DNA of 45,916 bases from Schoenoplectus triqueter (Eukaryota > Streptophyta > Magnoliopsida > Poales > Cyperaceae), in assembly GCA_964058805.1 (NCBI GenBank), contig CAXKVV010000953.1, positions 1 to 45,916 of the forward strand, in the 5' to 3' direction. The notes beneath the pieces were generated by a model, which saw only the letters and a program-made list of their open reading frames with translations, searched no databases and was not told the DNA's origin. The first letter of the stretch is position 1; each line of letters begins with the position of its first letter. Shown piece after piece: positions 28,901 to 38,827 of the stretch. Both the position numbers and the translations under genes were made by a program.

Positions 28901-29222
28901 CTCATATTGAAGTGTTCACTAAATTATGTGTAGTTATGGGGGCAAAAAATATTTGAAACACTCAAATAACTTTTTCAAATAGCTGTTTCTAACGCATCTT
29001 ACTTATGTTCTGGGAGAAAATAGTGTCGTAGAATATTCATATCGAGGTGTTAATTGAACGATCTTATAATGGGCATAAATAGGAGTAATTATATTAATTT
29101 GCATGAAACTATGTGTATATATGGGGGCCAAAAATTTAAAAAAAGTCAAACAATTCGTTTAAACAGCAGTTTTTAATGCATCTTACTTTTGTTTTGTACC
29201 AAATTAGCGTCATAGAATATTC
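25977..29222 (+). repeat. HOR unit 9
   Basis: Length 3,246 bp. It carries T at 26411, the A-run in monomer 2 shortened from 10 to 9, C instead of A at 27410 in monomer 8 (ACTTCTGTC), and G-to-A at 28542 in monomer 15. The monomer 5 A-run is back to 9. Confidence 0.95.
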
Positions 29223-31025
29223 ATATCGAAGTTTTAATTAGATAGTCTTATCATAGGTATAATTAGGAGTAATTATATTAATTTTCACGAAATTATATGC
29301 AGTTATGCGGCAAAAACTTTGAAAAACTCAATCAACTAGTTTAACTGCTGTTTTATAATGCATCTTACTTATGTTTTGTGCAAACTTAGTATCGTAGAAT
29401 ATTTATATCGAAGCATTAATTGGATAATCTTCTAACAGGAATAATTAAGAGTAATTATATTATTTTTTATGAAATTATAAGTAGTTATGAGATAATAATT
29501 TTTGAAAATCTTAAACAGCTTTGTTTAAAAAGCAGTTTCTAATGTATCTTATTTATGTTTTATGAAAAAAAAATACTGTTATAGGATATTCATATCGGAG
29601 TGTCAATTGGATAATTATATAATAGACATAATTGGGAGTAATTATATTAATTTGCGTGACGTTATGTGTAGTTATGCAGTAAATTTTTTTAAAAAGCTCA
29701 AACAACTTGTTTAAACAGATATTTTTAATGCATCTTACTTATTTTTTATACAAAATTCGTGTTGTAGAATGTTCATATCGAAGTGTTAATTGGATAATGT
29801 TCTAATAGGCATAATTAGGAGTAATTATATTAATTTTCATGAAATTTTGTGTCGTTATGAGGCAATAAATGTTAAAAGTCTTAAACAACTTGTTTAAACA
29901 GCAATGTGTAATGTATCTTACTTAGTCTTATGAAAAATTAGTGTCCTCTGATATTCATATCGAAGTGTTAATTTGACGACCTTATAATAGACATGGTTAG
30001 AAGCAATTATATTAATTCGCGCGAAATTATGTGCAGTTTTGATTAAAAAAATGTTGAAAATCTTAAACTACTTGTTTAAAAAAAAAGATTCGAATGCATC
30101 TTACTTATATTTGTGCAAAATTAGCGTTATAGAATATTCATATCTAAGTTTTAGCTGGATAATCATATAATAGGCATAATTAGGAGTAATTATTCTAATT
30201 TTCATGAAATTATATATAGTTACGCGGCCAACAAATTTTAAAAACTCAAAAACTTGTTTGAACAACTGTTTTTAATGCATCTCATTTATGTTTTGTGCAA
30301 AATTTGTGTCGGGCAACGTTCATATCGAAGTGTTCATTGGATAATCTACTAATAGGTATAATTAGGAGGAATTATATTAATTTTCACGAAATTATGTATA
30401 GTTATGAGTCAAAAAATGTTAAAAATCTTAATCAACTTGTTTAAACAGCAGTTCCTAATATATCTTACTTACGTTTTATGAAAATTTAGTGTCGTAGGAT
30501 ATTCATATCGCAGTGCTAATTGAACAATCTTATAATAGACATAATTAGGAGTAATTATATCAATTTGCACGAAATTATATGTACTTATGCGGCCAAATTT
30601 TTTGAAAAACACAAACAACTTGTTTAAACAGCTGTTTTTAATGCATCCCTACTTCTGTCTCGTGCAAAATTAGTGTCATAGAATGTTCACATCGAACTGT
30701 TAATTGGCTGATATTTTAATGAACATAATCAGGAGTAATTATATTATTTTTTATGAAATTATATGTAGTTATGAGGCCAAAAATGTTGAAAAACTTAACT
30801 TTTTTAAATAGCGGTTTCTAATGCATCTTACTTATGTTTTGGGGAAAAATAGTGCCCTAAAATATTCGTTTTGAAGTGTTAATTGAACAATCTCATAATA
30901 GGCACTATTATGAGTGAATTATATTAATTTACACCAAATTATGTGTAGTTATGCGGCCAAATATTTTTATAAAGGCGAACAACTCGTTTAAACAGCGGCT
31001 TTTGACGCATCTTACTTATGTCTTG
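29223..31025 (+). repeat. HOR unit 10, truncated at the array edge
   Basis: Shares T at 29657, the 9-A run in monomer 2 and C at 30655 with unit 9. It has one private single-base loss near 30250 in monomer 6. The unit stops inside monomer 10, after roughly 158 of its 184 bp. The last ~40 bp hold four substitutions (30985, 31002, 31004, 31022), far above the density elsewhere in the array. Confidence 0.93.
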
Positions 31026-32130
31026 GTAATCCTGTTGATGCTAGCCCCTCTCCGATCAACCACCGGGATCACCAGATAACCCCTGTAGTACGAATCTTGA
31101 AGCATAACGAAGAAGGAGATGAACAGATGCTATAGCACGATTCTTGATGAGATGATGCTAATCTCAAGACTGTTTGCACAAATCTGAAAGATATCGAACA
31201 GATATAAGATAGGAATGCTTTAAAAATAATGCACAGAACGATCTAACCCTTTATCAACCTAAGAACGGATCTCAAAGAAAATCAATTGATCTAAGCTATC
31301 AAGCATTAAAATAATTCAATTGGATTAAATCTGGACCCTAGATCCCTTGAACATGCATCTCAATAGTATCCAGCGACCCATAAAAGACAGTGCATCAAAA
31401 TGAAAGTGTGCACGAATCTCAGCGCATATCCAACAGCACAAATTAAATGCAAGATTAACTGCGGCACAGATCAAGAAGAGACTCAACTATGAAGAATAAA
31501 ATCTGGACCCAATTCATAGAAAACATAAAAGAAAAATAAAACTGGCCCAATCCATTAAGCCCAAAACTCAGTAAATAATAGAAAAATAAAATTAAATAGT
31601 AAATAAATCATTTGGATGCCTTCCCAAGATCCAAATTGACTCAAATTTATTTTATTTTTTTATAATATTTTCTTATATAAAAATATTTCAGTTTTGAAAA
31701 GTCTACAGAATTGAAACAATTTAAAAGCAAAATAACATTATTTTTTTATTCTATTTGACCAAGTTTTGACTTGTCATTTTGGCTATAACAAAAACACTAA
31801 AAATCTATATAAAATTATGAATAATAGCCAACCTATTTTCTACTATTTTTGTATGTGATTTTCTACAAAAATAAAGAGAGATAAAAGTAAAAAAATAAAA
31901 ATAATAATTGAATCACCTTAGTAGTTGAGATAATAATAAAGGAGTATTATTTTGCTAATAAAATTAATAATAAATATCACAATTCATTGACATTTTAGAG
32001 GTGATTAGAATGACCTCACACAGTAATGTTAAAACAACAGAGTATTTTGGACAAGTAATGCAATACTGAGAATAAGGAATTAATAAAGTTAAAACAAAAA
32101 TATTCTAACAATAATTAAGAGAACAAGAGC
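31026..32130. other. Non-genic flank immediately beyond the satellite
   Basis: Sequence similarity to the satellite stops abruptly at ~31025 and composition becomes less repetitive. No open frame over 60 codons or coherent exon was seen. A phrase AAATCTGGACCC occurs twice (near 31327 and 31499), and the first ~550 bp are less AT-rich than what follows, which could suit a decayed LTR retrotransposon end. I found no paired LTR or tRNA primer site, so that remains a guess. From ~31600 the sequence is AT-rich and featureless. Confidence 0.5.
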
Positions 32131-32158
32131 AATAATAATGATAATAATAATAATAATG
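32131..32158. repeat. AAT trinucleotide microsatellite
   Basis: An imperfect (AAT)n run with one ATG interruption. Confidence 0.85.
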
Positions 32159-32179
32159 TTAGCACAAAGAGTGTGCTAA
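32159..32179. repeat. Short hairpin next to the microsatellite
   Basis: TTAGCACA and TGTGCTAA form a perfect 8-bp inverted repeat around a 5-base loop. No T-tract follows, so I do not read it as a terminator. Confidence 0.6.
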
Positions 32180-32760
32180 TATTAGTGAAGATAACATGAT
32201 GATATCTGAGGAAGTGACATTATGATATTGAGATTTGATGATTTAGTAATAAAAATATTAAAAATCTAGAAGATCAGTAAGATGTAAGATGTGTATGTGG
32301 ATCATATCCACTAAATTTTTGATTTATCAATCTCAAGATCAACTGACTTAAAAGATCGACCCCCTCTCTTACATCATGTGTGTGCAGATTGTTTTTTTTT
32401 TCAACATAAGAAAAATTGAAGACTTAACTCTGATCAGTGGCCCCATCTACAATCCAGATGATGCTCCGTTATTGAACATGCTAGCAAAAGAAATGTACCA
32501 ACAAAAAAAAATTTGAAAATAGACAAGCTCCCGTTATTTCTTTTTCCTATGCAAGGTATCATACGATAAAGTTACACGATTACCATCAGCTATGATTTGT
32601 TGGAAATAAAGTGAGGAACGATCAATTTCATAGCTTCTTTAACCTGAAGACAGACATCTTTTATGAATATTACCCTTTTTGGTAACAATCATGCTAATAA
32701 TTTGCAAATACGTAGAGAGGAAACAAAAACGAGGGTAAAATTATTAATACAGCTTAGAAA
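32180..32760. other. AT-rich spacer between flank and gene
   Basis: No gene, repeat unit or RNA gene recognised here. On the minus strand this is the region downstream of the gene's transcript end. Confidence 0.5.
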
Positions 32761-33022
32761 AATCAGAGCAAGAATTTTTTTAAGGTCTACCATTGAGCCT
32801 CTGTTACATTAGATGCGTCACAAGTCGCAAACACACTTATCCATCCAACACCAAACATAAAAAAATATTAGAGAACAGAGGTCAACCAACTCCCTCACCC
32901 AAATCAGGGCAGTGAAGAAAACCAAACTAACACAACCCACAAATCCAACCCCTCTTAGAAAGAAGAAAAACAAACACCAAAGATCGGTGAAATTTCAAAC
33001 AGAAAACAAACTAGGGCTCCAG
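32761..33022 (-). other. Probable 3' UTR of the DUF4057 gene
   Basis: This lies directly downstream of the TGA at 33025-33023 on the minus strand and is T-rich and G/T-rich there, as plant 3' UTRs often are. No canonical AATAAA was seen on the minus strand; an AATAAT-like stretch lies near 32735-32750. The end point is a guess. Confidence 0.35.
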
Positions 33023-35829
33023 TCAGACCAGGGCAATGCTGCTTTCACCGCCTGGGGGCTTGCGGGCCCCACCAAGGTAGTTACGGGAGGCGGCCTTACC
33101 ATCAGAAAAGATGTCACTGCCAGTCATCTCCTTTAGCTTTGCATTGCTAAGCGACTTCTCAGCTGTGCTAGGAGTGGTGTCCCCTTTGAAAATGTCATTA
33201 CCTGTCAAGTCAGTAAATTTGCGTGTAGGGATTTTTTTTGCTGTCTTGAGAGCAGAATCACTGTCCTCACCAAACAAGAAGCTACTTGCACCACCAGTTG
33301 ACTAAGGAAAACAAACAAAATAAATAAGAATTAATGAATTACGGAATACGAAATATAATGCAACTATGCAAAATTCAAGCTATTCCATTACCCCGCTGAA
33401 GTGGATAAGAACACATTTCACAAACCAAAGGATATGTTTAAATACGCTAAGAAAATGAATGTAAATTTCCTGCTTTGCAGAGTTGTACATGACATGTCCA
33501 TATTTTCTATGGACATATAAGAACCAGTAGATTCAGTACCGAATAAATGATAAAAACTATTGTGTAGAACTTACCCTTTCTCCTTCCTGGGGACACAGAA
33601 AAACAAAGAAGTTATCGAAGTGAATAAAAATATTCTTGGTAAAAATGTGTGTACAAATGCAGGAAAATAACTTACAGTAGAGTGCAATCCACGAGGAGTG
33701 GTGGGGCCTTCATCAGTATTTCTTGGCCGGAGCTCCTCAGGAGGAGCAAAAATATCATGACCACTGATCTCTTTCTGCTTAGAATCAGATACCAGACGCT
33801 TCATTCTGGCCTCAGCCTCAGCCTCACTGACAAGTGTCCCACTGAGCTCTTTCTGCTTCGCTACCTCAGAAATGGAGCTCGGCTTCTTAAGGGAAACATT
33901 GTCTTCATCTGCACTGAATGATATCTGGCTGATGCCGCTGAGTGTTTGCTGGAGTTATTGTGAGAGTATCATTTATAGATTAGCAGCAGTTGAAACAAGG
34001 ACCAAAACATCAACATCTAAACCTAAATTGGGCAATAAGGTCTCAATGTAAAATTCTATTAGGATCTGGTTAAATAATCTACACTTCAAGGAACTGAAAA
34101 TACACTTTTTTATAAGGCATTCTATTAGAACTATATAGCCCGTACCTGATAAGTATTTGTAACAGTTCTAACAGGGGTGACAGAAGCAGCCTCCGCTTCA
34201 AGTGCTTCTTCACTCCCAGGAGCAAATATGCCACTTCCTGTCATTTCTTTCCATTTTGGGGCTGAGCAAGGTTTCCTTAATTAGCAGAAAAAAAAATATA
34301 TGTTAGGATATGTTCATCTGAGCAAGGCCTGAAAAAATTGGATGCTTATCTATTAATATTTATGAGCTCTGAGTTCATTTTGATATTCATTCAGAAGTTT
34401 CTTATATAATAGCTCTTCTGATTTTTAATTCCATCAGTAATTTTCATAGGCAACATATAAGTAGAGTAAATATTAATCACATAAAAAGTTTCCGATTTCA
34501 AATTTTAAACTAATTTATGCTCTTTGTAAGATTCTGGTTCAAAATTCCAGCATGACTGAATTCTGAGCGTTCAAATTTTAATCATAACATTTATTTGGAT
34601 GAGTAAATATAATAACAAAAAAATCAAAATGATCACATAAATTGGATGTTTGAGGCAACAAAAGATTAAATTGGGACCAATGTTGACAATTGAGGCTGAT
34701 ATATATCTAATTTAACTACATATGGTGTTTACTGAAAATACAAAGAAATAAGTCAAACTTGCTGCATAAGAAATGATAAAGTCTTATAGCAATCCCTGGC
34801 AGCTGCTGCCAGCCCTTCAGAAAAATAAGATAAAGTCATATAGTAGTTTCAAGTTATTGTTACTCCCTTATTTTTGTTCTTTGAATGGGTAAACAGAATT
34901 ATGATAAAATTATCCCATTAGGACACTCTTTTTCACACTATATTAATAGAGGCATTATATAATCTGAAGCTTAGGCTAATCATGTTATTGCAGTATTAGC
35001 TTCCACTGTAAATTGGAGCCATTACTTCATGACATACAGATTTATTTCCATTGAACACATGAAACTTTCAATGGCAAATGTGAAAGTACTCAGAATCCAG
35101 TCTGCTGCTTATTGTAAAAATTCTAAGAAGTTTTAGAAGATATAACATATATATACAAAAAGTTTTTTTATAAAATATATTATGAGATTGGCTAATCAAA
35201 TCGAGTATCTGAATCGATTATTTTATAAACAAATCAATAGATCGTTCAGTTCGCGTTATTTCCCCATGATCCACTAATTGAGATAAATTGCACAACTGAA
35301 GGTTAAAAATGTAGGCGAATTTAAGGGGGGGATAACAGAAAGCAGTGTACTATAGTGTAGGTGATGTCAATTGATGCAAATCACGGGGAAAGAATTCCGC
35401 TTATGGAAATTATTTGGCTACATTTCTTTGGTCAGAGAAATGCACAGATAAATTAGGAAAAAGACCAAAAATGCATTCAGATTTTAAGTGACTTCAAGAA
35501 AAATCACCAGATCTGACCTTTTGTTCAAACTCTCGGCCTCTTCCTCTGTCACTTGCCCTCCAAAAACAACCTTCCTAATTGCCTCAGATGGCTAGATTTA
35601 CGCCAAAACAGAAAAGAAAACAAGAAATAAGTGATGAACTTTAACTGGAAGAAAATAGCATAGAAATACAGAGCAAACAAGAAAGCAAAACAACGAGAAG
35701 AGGGCAGACCTGGTGGGGTCTACGATTCAGAGGGGTGGTCTGGTCGAGTTCGGATGGTGGTACTTCTTGCCACGTCAGCAGATCGGCGGTCGAGGTGTGG
35801 GATTTCCTCACTGGAGTGCTCCTATCCAT
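33023..35829 (-). CDS. DUF4057 / HN1-like protein, 295 residues, six coding exons
   Basis: Coding exons on the minus strand: 35829-35710, 35591-35518, 34275-34146, 33948-33676, 33586-33575 and 33301-33023. Every intron has GT and AG ends, and the exons join in frame to 888 nt ending in TGA. The N-terminus (MDRSTPVRKSHTSTADLLTW) and C-terminus (RKPPGGESSIALV) match what I know of the plant DUF4057 family, which runs to about 300 residues. Annotators often call it 'hematological/neurological expressed 1-like' because of Jupiter/HN1-type PPGG motifs. The molecular function is not established. A motif of the form K-x-K-E-[MLI]-[TS]-G-x-x-IF recurs at residues 72-83, 139-148 (shortened), 165-178, 231-243 and 258-270. 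No signal peptide or membrane segment is visible; the protein is hydrophilic and probably largely disordered. Nothing is truncated or frameshifted. The start ATG is chosen because it begins the conserved N-terminus after a long purine-rich leader. Confidence 0.93.
33575..33586 (-). other. 12-nt microexon (exon 5) of the DUF4057 gene
   Basis: GAAGGAGAAAGG (Glu-Gly-Glu-Arg, residues 200-203) sits between a TGTGTCCCCAG acceptor and a GTAAGT donor. Its neighbours are both in phase 0, so including or skipping it keeps the reading frame. It could therefore be constitutive or a cassette exon. Confidence 0.75.
34276..35517 (-). other. Intron 2 of the DUF4057 gene (1,242 bp)
   Basis: The gene's longest intron, between the AG of a split Arg codon (donor GTCAG) and the G of exon 3 (acceptor AATTAAG). 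It is AT-rich with no open frame or obvious transposon. The other introns are 118 bp (intron 1), 197 bp (3), 89 bp (4) and 273 bp (5). Confidence 0.85.
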
Positions 35830-36003
35830 TTCTATCTCTCTCCCTCAGACCCCCTCTTTCTTTCACTAACTCAGAGCTCTTTGCTTTTTCTCTTTCTTTT
35901 TTTTTTCTTTTTTTTTTCCTCCCTGATACGGGTTGCTAACTTGCTATGCTGCTGAAGTAGAGTGGAAGGTGAGGTGTCTCTTTTTTATTTTTCCCTTTAA
36001 GCT
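35830..36003 (-). promoter_or_regulatory. Purine-rich 5' leader and probable core promoter of the DUF4057 gene
   Basis: On the coding strand, roughly the 90 bp upstream of the ATG form an almost continuous A/G tract (35830-35920 region), typical of plant 5' UTRs with GA/CT repeats. An AAAAATAAAA stretch near 35978-35990 is the only TATA-like candidate and is weak. The transcription start is not determined. Confidence 0.4.
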
Positions 36004-36019
36004 GGGGGGGGGGGGGGGG
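36004..36019. repeat. Homopolymer: 16 consecutive G
   Basis: An uninterrupted G16 run on the plus strand (C16 on the gene's coding strand), about 175 bp upstream of the DUF4057 start codon. Such runs can form G-quadruplexes and are prone to length errors, so the exact length is uncertain. Confidence 0.9.
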
Positions 36020-37097
36020 CATGGAAAACCAAAAGCGGAGCGTTTTTGCTTCTTTACCCTCGGACTTTTAAAATTATTTTGACGTAAATATTTCAAAATA
36101 AGCCACTTTGGGCAGTGGTAACTTGATACATTACTAGATCTCACTTTGTGTTATTTTAATCATGAATGCTAAGCTTTAATTATACTAACGAGTTATGAGC
36201 ACGCAAAGCTTATATGTGAATTAAAAAATGTATGAATTGAAAAACAACTTATTTCAAAAATAGAAGACGATAATTGTCCCTTACGAATATTCTTTCTTCA
36301 AATTGAAAAACATTGTCGTTATTATGCTATTAATATTATATTTTTAAGGAAATGATTAAGAATTATATTCATCAAAGTCATTATACATATATCACAAATA
36401 AGTTTTGTACAAAAATCAATTGTAGTTAATTAAGCGTCATTTATCTTTATCTCTATCTCTACTCTTCTACTCTTTATTAAGCACTTAAGTGTTCTAATTC
36501 TGCAATGATTCAGATTTTTTTGTTAAATATTTGAGTTATATCAGTCATCGAATTCATCGAATAATGTTACTATCTTTATAATCATTTGTGTTGAAGTTAT
36601 AATTTCCTTTCAATATTAATTGTTACATAAAATGTTACATAATTTAAGAGTACAATTGCTCTAATTTATTTTTTTCTTAGATTACTATTAATTATTAATT
36701 TTAACGTTCCTTAAATTCTGAATGTCAACTTTTCTCTAAATTCTGTATTTATTTTTACATTAATTATGTGTTCATGATTATAATTTATATTAATTATTAA
36801 ATTATCTTCATTTCTATTTTCTTTCTTTTCTCATCAAAATATATATTTTTATATTTTAAAAAGAAATCATTAACGTATGAGCAAAATAGTAGTAAATTTA
36901 TTATGTACTGTAAACACTGCAATTAGTGCATTGTTTATATACGTAGAGTTTTAGTTTTTGTATACAACGAAAGAACTGAGGTTCATAATTAAAAAATAAA
37001 AAGTATTAATTAAGTTGCACTTGTAAGAGGTTGAAAACTTTTGAATTTTGGTCCGACACAGTTCAAAACTAAAACATAATCGATATGACATTTTGAT
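36020..37097. other. AT-rich intergenic sequence upstream of the gene
   Basis: No gene recognised. The first few hundred bases probably hold the promoter's distal elements, but none is identifiable with confidence. Confidence 0.5.
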
Positions 37098-37318
37098 TTA
37101 TCATTTTCATTATTTTTTATGTAAAAATACACAAAATTTTCTATATTTAGAATTTTCTAAATATTTATTTTAGACGCTTGAAAAACAAGTCTAAAATAAA
37201 TTATTGATTTTTTACATCATTTTCAAAATCTAAAATAAATATTTAGAAAACTCTAACATATCAAAAATTTTTGTATCCTCAAATATTTTTTTATGAAGAA
37301 TCTAATGAGAATTATAAA
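37098..37318. mobile_element. Hairpin MITE-like element
   Basis: A perfect 22-bp inverted repeat pairs 37153-37174 with 37229-37250 (arm core CTAAATATTTATTTTAG). Imperfect complementarity continues outward to about 37098 and 37318, with ATACA(C)AAAATTTT-type matches on both sides. There is no coding capacity. No clear target-site duplication could be fixed in the AT-rich surroundings, so the family is unknown. Confidence 0.55.
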
Positions 37319-38161
37319 TTAAAATTTTAAATATACTATAATATAACTTGAGCCATGTGCACTTCGGACCGAAATATAAAAATTTCCGTATTAGTCAACA
37401 TCGCACTTGAATATAAGTATTGTAATTCTTGAATAGTCTTAAAATCCTAACTAAATATACATGCTGACATGCATAGACTGATACACAAGAAGTCAAGAAC
37501 TGAGGTTTGTCTGGTGTTAATTAACTAAAAAAAATAAAACTATAAGATCCTCAACGTAAAAGTCCCAAGAAAGAAATGTTCAATACGAGCTCAATCTCCG
37601 GAGCGGAGTATCTTTCCGTTATCTGGAAAGAATGAGATTTCGTAGCACCCCATTTTGAGGGACGGATACAGTAGAGGATTATTAATCAGATTATAATATT
37701 TTATTGAATTTAAATTGAATTCCCATCTATTTGTTGAATAGAAAGATTACAAATTGGGAGAATTCGCGCCTACCCGTTTATTGATTAATCGGATATTAAA
37801 TAAAAAAACTAATAATTTAATATAAATATTTTTGTCTAATAATTTTTTTTAGAATAACATTATTTTATATATTAAAAGTAATAAAAAATAAAAATCATTT
37901 TTTTTGAAAAAAGTTAATTTCATATTTTAAAATATTTATATTTTTTAATTATTCATGATATTAATTATTTTTCTCAATAAAAATAATCAGATAATTTAAT
38001 AGAGATTAGAAATTAATTCAAAAAAAATCAGACTAATAAAAAATTAATTTAGAAAAAATATTTTTTAAAATTCAGAAAATCAAGTGACTCTTGACTCCGC
38101 GTTTCCGTTCTAATCTTTTGCACACTCACACCGTCGAACCATTGCATTTAGGTAAGCATAT
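37319..38161. other. AT-rich intergenic sequence
   Basis: No gene or repeat unit recognised. A small 6-bp hairpin (CTTTCC/GGAAAG) near 37611-37630 is probably chance. Confidence 0.5.
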
Positions 38162-38827
38162 CTGAGAGTAGGGCTGCAAACGAGTCGAGTCGAGTCAAGC
38201 TGGGCTTAACTCAAGCTCGGCTCATGAAAATTCGAGTCGAGCCGAGCCGAGCTCGTGAAACGGTTCGAGCTGAAAAACCTAGCTCAAACTCGGCTCGTTA
38301 CTATTCGAGCTAGCTCGCGAGCTGGCTCATGAGCCAATGCATGTGCGTTGACTCAATTTGATATTTAGATTTAATACATCTACAAATTATAAAGTTGGTA
38401 TATTTAGAAGATTTGTATGAGAATTGGTACAAAATTGTTATATCAACAAACTATTTTTTCAATGACATATTCGCTGCATTAATTTGAATGGATAGACCAA
38501 CAAAAAACTATCGAGTTAGATATACAAATCTAACTACGAGCGAGCAAGAGACGTTTTTAAGCCGCTGACACGATGAGATGGTGAGAGATGATGAGAGAGG
38601 AGTTATTGGATTAGAGTTCGGCAAAAACAAATTATAAAAACTATTTTTTTATTCGAGCTGAGTCGAGCCACGAGCTGAGCCGACTCCAACTCAAACTCGG
38701 CTCATTTAACTATCGAGCCAGATTAGCTCAAGCCAAATTAGCTCGAGTCATTTTAACTCGAGCCAGATTAGCTCGAGCCCGATCCGAGCCACGAGCCCGA
38801 GCTTTTTTGTGCAGCCCTACTGAGAGT
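38162..38827. mobile_element. Non-autonomous hAT-type transposon with 8-bp target-site duplication
   Basis: The element (38170-38819, 650 bp) begins AGGGCTGCAAACGAG and ends GTGCAGCCCTA. It is flanked by an exact 8-bp direct repeat, CTGAGAGT, at 38162-38169 and 38820-38827. hAT elements make 8-bp duplications and have short termini of the (C/T)AGGG...CCCTA type, as in Ac. Both subterminal regions are packed with CGAGC/GCTCG-type motifs, which are candidate transposase-binding sites by analogy. The centre (about 38340-38640) has no transposase frame, so movement would need a transposase in trans. The intact duplication suggests a fairly recent insertion. Confidence 0.88.

Larger units (their letters stand above)
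1..31025. repeat. Satellite array with an 18-monomer, 3,247-bp higher-order repeat
   Basis: The 3,247-bp unit recurs head to tail, starting at 1, 3248, 6495, 9742, 12989, 16237, 19484, 22731, 25977 and 29223; the tenth unit is truncated. Anchored on ATATCGAAG or its variant, unit 1 splits into 18 monomers starting at 1, 183, 371, 554, 736, 919, 1102, 1285, 1469, 1648, 1832, 2015, 2197, 2379, 2562, 2745, 2929 and 3064. Seventeen are 179-188 bp and number 17 is 135 bp. Monomers within a unit differ visibly; units differ at only a handful of positions. A monomer near nucleosome length in a homogenised array is typical of plant centromeric satellites, so a centromeric role is an inference. The array probably continues left of base 1, since the window opens inside it. 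No gene is supported within it. Confidence 0.97.

Noticed and set aside
1..31025. Regularly spaced repeats as a CRISPR array
   Set aside because: Repeats are ~182 bp with no short repeat/unique spacer pattern; this is a eukaryotic satellite.
31026..31600. LTR retrotransposon end at the array boundary
   Set aside because: Composition is suggestive, but no second LTR, primer-binding site or polypurine tract was found, so it was not called as a mobile element.
33111..33305. Plus-strand open frames over the DUF4057 exons (also 32912-33136, 33649-33921 and 35713-35955)
   Set aside because: They are antisense shadows of the minus-strand exons and leader, with no independent support.
34530..34565. 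GGTTCAAAATTCCA as a tRNA T-loop
   Set aside because: It lies inside intron 2, and no matching acceptor stem, D-loop or anticodon arm could be laid out around it.
35944..36144. 66-residue minus-strand open frame upstream of the gene
   Set aside because: It spans the G16/C16 run, which translates as a poly-proline artefact, and lies in the promoter region.
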